Shown here: one piece after another, positions 62,778 through 64,000 of the stretch
Layout of the letters: each line of letters starts with the position of its first letter
How positions within the stretch are numbered: the stretch's first letter is position 1
Origin: CAXBCP01 sp963974055
GTDB taxonomy: Bacteria; Pseudomonadota; Alphaproteobacteria; MPNO01; UBA830
Length of the DNA: 64,000 nt
Direction: 5' to 3'
Assembly (NCBI GenBank): GCA_963974055.1
Contig: CAXBCP010000006.1
Location: forward strand, 62,001-126,000
Notes under the pieces: generated by a model
Told to the model about the DNA's origin: nothing
Database searches by the model: none
The model's input: the letters and a program-made list of their open reading frames with translations, nothing else
Translations under genes and position numbers: made by a program

Positions 62778-64000
62778 CTACCGCGCCCGGCGCCGTTTGC
62801 GAACAGGCGTCGTTTTGACCTTCGAAAGAAGGTAATCGATCATGGCGCCGGAAATGTCGGTGCCCGTCAGCAATTCCTGGTCCGCGAAATAGCAGGGAGA
62901 GTTGAATTCGGTCATCACGAGCCTGCCGTCTTCCGCCACCAGGATATCGGCACCGCCGAATTCCAGCCGTAACGCAGCCGCCGCCCGGATGGCCATTGAC
63001 ATGGCCTCGTCCGATGCGTCGACCGCCCCGAGTTCCTGCGATTCATATGTATTCGTCCTGAACTCGTCGGGTCCCGCTGCCCGCGCCTCGCTGTCCACCA
63101 CCTTGTCGCCCACCACGACCAGGCGGTAGGCCACCTGGTGGGGGATGAATTCCATCAGAATTGCGCCACCGGCCACGTGGTCGGCGATTGAAAAGAGCGA
63201 CGGCAGGGAATCGGCGCGGATGACGCCGCGTCCGCCTTCGCCGCCCGGTACCTTCACGATGACGGGAAATCCGCCGAGATGCTCGACAGCGGCGGCCAGC
63301 GCATCGCGGTCGGTGGTCATCGACTGGATCGTGCGCGGAACGCCGATACCGGCCCGGCTGAGCGCCGAGAACTGGTCGACACAGATAAACCAGGGCTCGG
63401 GCGTGCACGACGCAATCCCGGGGTGCCAGAGGGCGTTCTCCAGCCGTTCCGACGCCATGTCGATCGCCGAGCGGTAGAGCAGGTCGCCGGTTTGCGGGCG
63501 TTCTCCGGCGGCATGCGAGAACGTTGTGGCATCGAGTTCGATATATTCGATCCGGCGGGCGGCGCAGGCCGCTTCCAGGGTTTCGTTGGTTCCTTCGATT
63601 TCTGCGGACGTAATGTTGAAAAAACGGCTTTTCGACCGCCGGCGTCTGGTGCGGCGGGCGATTCCCCTGCCGCTGCCCGGGTCGCTGCCGGCTTCGTTTG
63701 TGCCGGCATAGACGAACCAGGTCAGGGTTGTCTTCGTACCGGCATGCACGTTTTCGCCGAAATGTTCGGAAAGATAGTCGCGCCGGCCGTCCGGCTGGTG
63801 GTTGAACCAGTAGACCAGGCGGGCTTTCTTCGGCCGGGCTTTGACGGGCTTGGGCGATGCCTGGGGAAATACTGTGCGCCCGCCGGCCCTGGGCGATTCG
63901 AGGATGAGCATGGCGGTGGCGACAAGGGCCTTTCCGTCGAGGCGGAAATGGTCGCAATGGGGGGGATGTCCCTCGCCGACGCCGTACTTCCGGTATCGGA
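62778..64000 (-). CDS. RimK-like ATP-grasp protein, 5' end outside window
   Basis: The frame stays open to the right edge; from ATG 63911 there would be 377 residues, but about 29 more codons upstream also read as coding (YRKYGVGEG, HPPHCDHFRL), so the true start lies outside. The ATP-grasp part shows FPVIVKVPGGEGGRGV (ATP-binding lysine and glycine loop), AILMEFIPHQVAYRLVVVG, and FGGADILVAEDGRLVMTEFN with the metal Glu/Asn. It joins a carboxylate to an amine or thiol at the cost of ATP; RimK-like ligation of amino acids is likely. Substrate unknown. Confidence 0.8.
   Translation of the reverse strand, partial: RYRKYGVGEGHPPHCDHFRLDGKALVATAMLILESPRAGGRTVFPQASPKPVKARPKKARLVYWFNHQPDGRRDYLSEHFGENVHAGTKTTLTWFVYAGTNEAGSDPGSGRGIARRTRRRRSKSRFFNITSAEIEGTNETLEAACAARRIEYIELDATTFSHAAGERPQTGDLLYRSAIDMASERLENALWHPGIASCTPEPWFICVDQFSALSRAGIGVPRTIQSMTTDRDALAAAVEHLGGFPVIVKVPGGEGGRGVIRADSLPSLFSIADHVAGGAILMEFIPHQVAYRLVVVGDKVVDSEARAAGPDEFRTNTYESQELGAVDASDEAMSMAIRAAAALRLEFGGADILVAEDGRLVMTEFNSPCYFADQELLTGTDISGAMIDYLLSKVKTTPVRKRRRAR

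Overview
The window reads as a GC-rich chromosomal segment of an alphaproteobacterium, probably a Rhodospirillales-like free-living or marine lineage. The evidence is the tRNA-Leu / tig-clpP-clpX-lon / hup / tRNA-Val block, the glnB-glnA pair, an rrf2-sufBCDSU-sufT-sufA operon, an alphaproteobacterial-type parE, and many IclR/Lrp-controlled catabolic genes. I see no insertion sequence, integrase, rRNA or CRISPR array.

Layout. 1-7.1 kb: end of an enamidase-like amidohydrolase, an IclR regulator with a near-palindromic operator, and a catabolic operon with two tandem Rieske oxygenase alpha subunits, one beta subunit, a zinc dehydrogenase and a BenC-like reductase. 7.1-8.5 kb: a divergent PEP-CTERM operon behind a sigma-54 promoter. 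8.5-15.0 kb: the SUF iron-sulfur assembly operon. 15-25 kb: housekeeping genes (PaaY-like hexapeptide protein, DEAD-box helicase, hydrolases, parE, thioesterase, glnA, glnB). 25-34 kb: CBS protein, aminotransferase, tRNA-His, PqiA-like protein, and a translationally coupled operon of AbrB-like permease, APH-family kinase, enolase paralogue, 2-hydroxyacid dehydrogenase and FAH-family enzyme. 34-39 kb: a Liv-type ABC importer. 39-42 kb: a second PEP-CTERM gene, a PuuE-like deacetylase, a cysteine-dioxygenase-like cupin and a parvulin. 42-44.4 kb: coenzyme F420 genes cofE-cofD-cofC. 44.5-52.4 kb: PAS histidine kinase, a nitrile-hydratase-beta-like/isochorismatase pair, enoyl-CoA hydratase, NAD(P)HX repair enzyme, Lrp regulator. 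52.5-62.1 kb: an MdeB/AceE-like E1 enzyme, tRNA-Leu, the proteostasis block, HU and tRNA-Val. The right edge has a Tat-exported Lys/Ala-rich protein and an ATP-grasp gene that runs out of the window.

The strongest non-gene signal is regulatory. Four sigma-54 (-24/-12) promoters with the exact GG-N10-GC spacing lie upstream of two PEP-CTERM transcription units, glnB and a small membrane protein. The two PEP-CTERM promoters, 31 kb apart and on opposite strands, also share a nearly identical 21-bp upstream element placed exactly 62 nt before the -24 box. This points to one enhancer-binding regulator controlling surface-protein genes. The best enzymatic novelty candidate is the kinase/enolase-paralogue operon, in which the enolase-like protein lacks the conserved active-site His and has other active-site changes. 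All function calls come from reading motifs and remembered family sequences; no database search was run.
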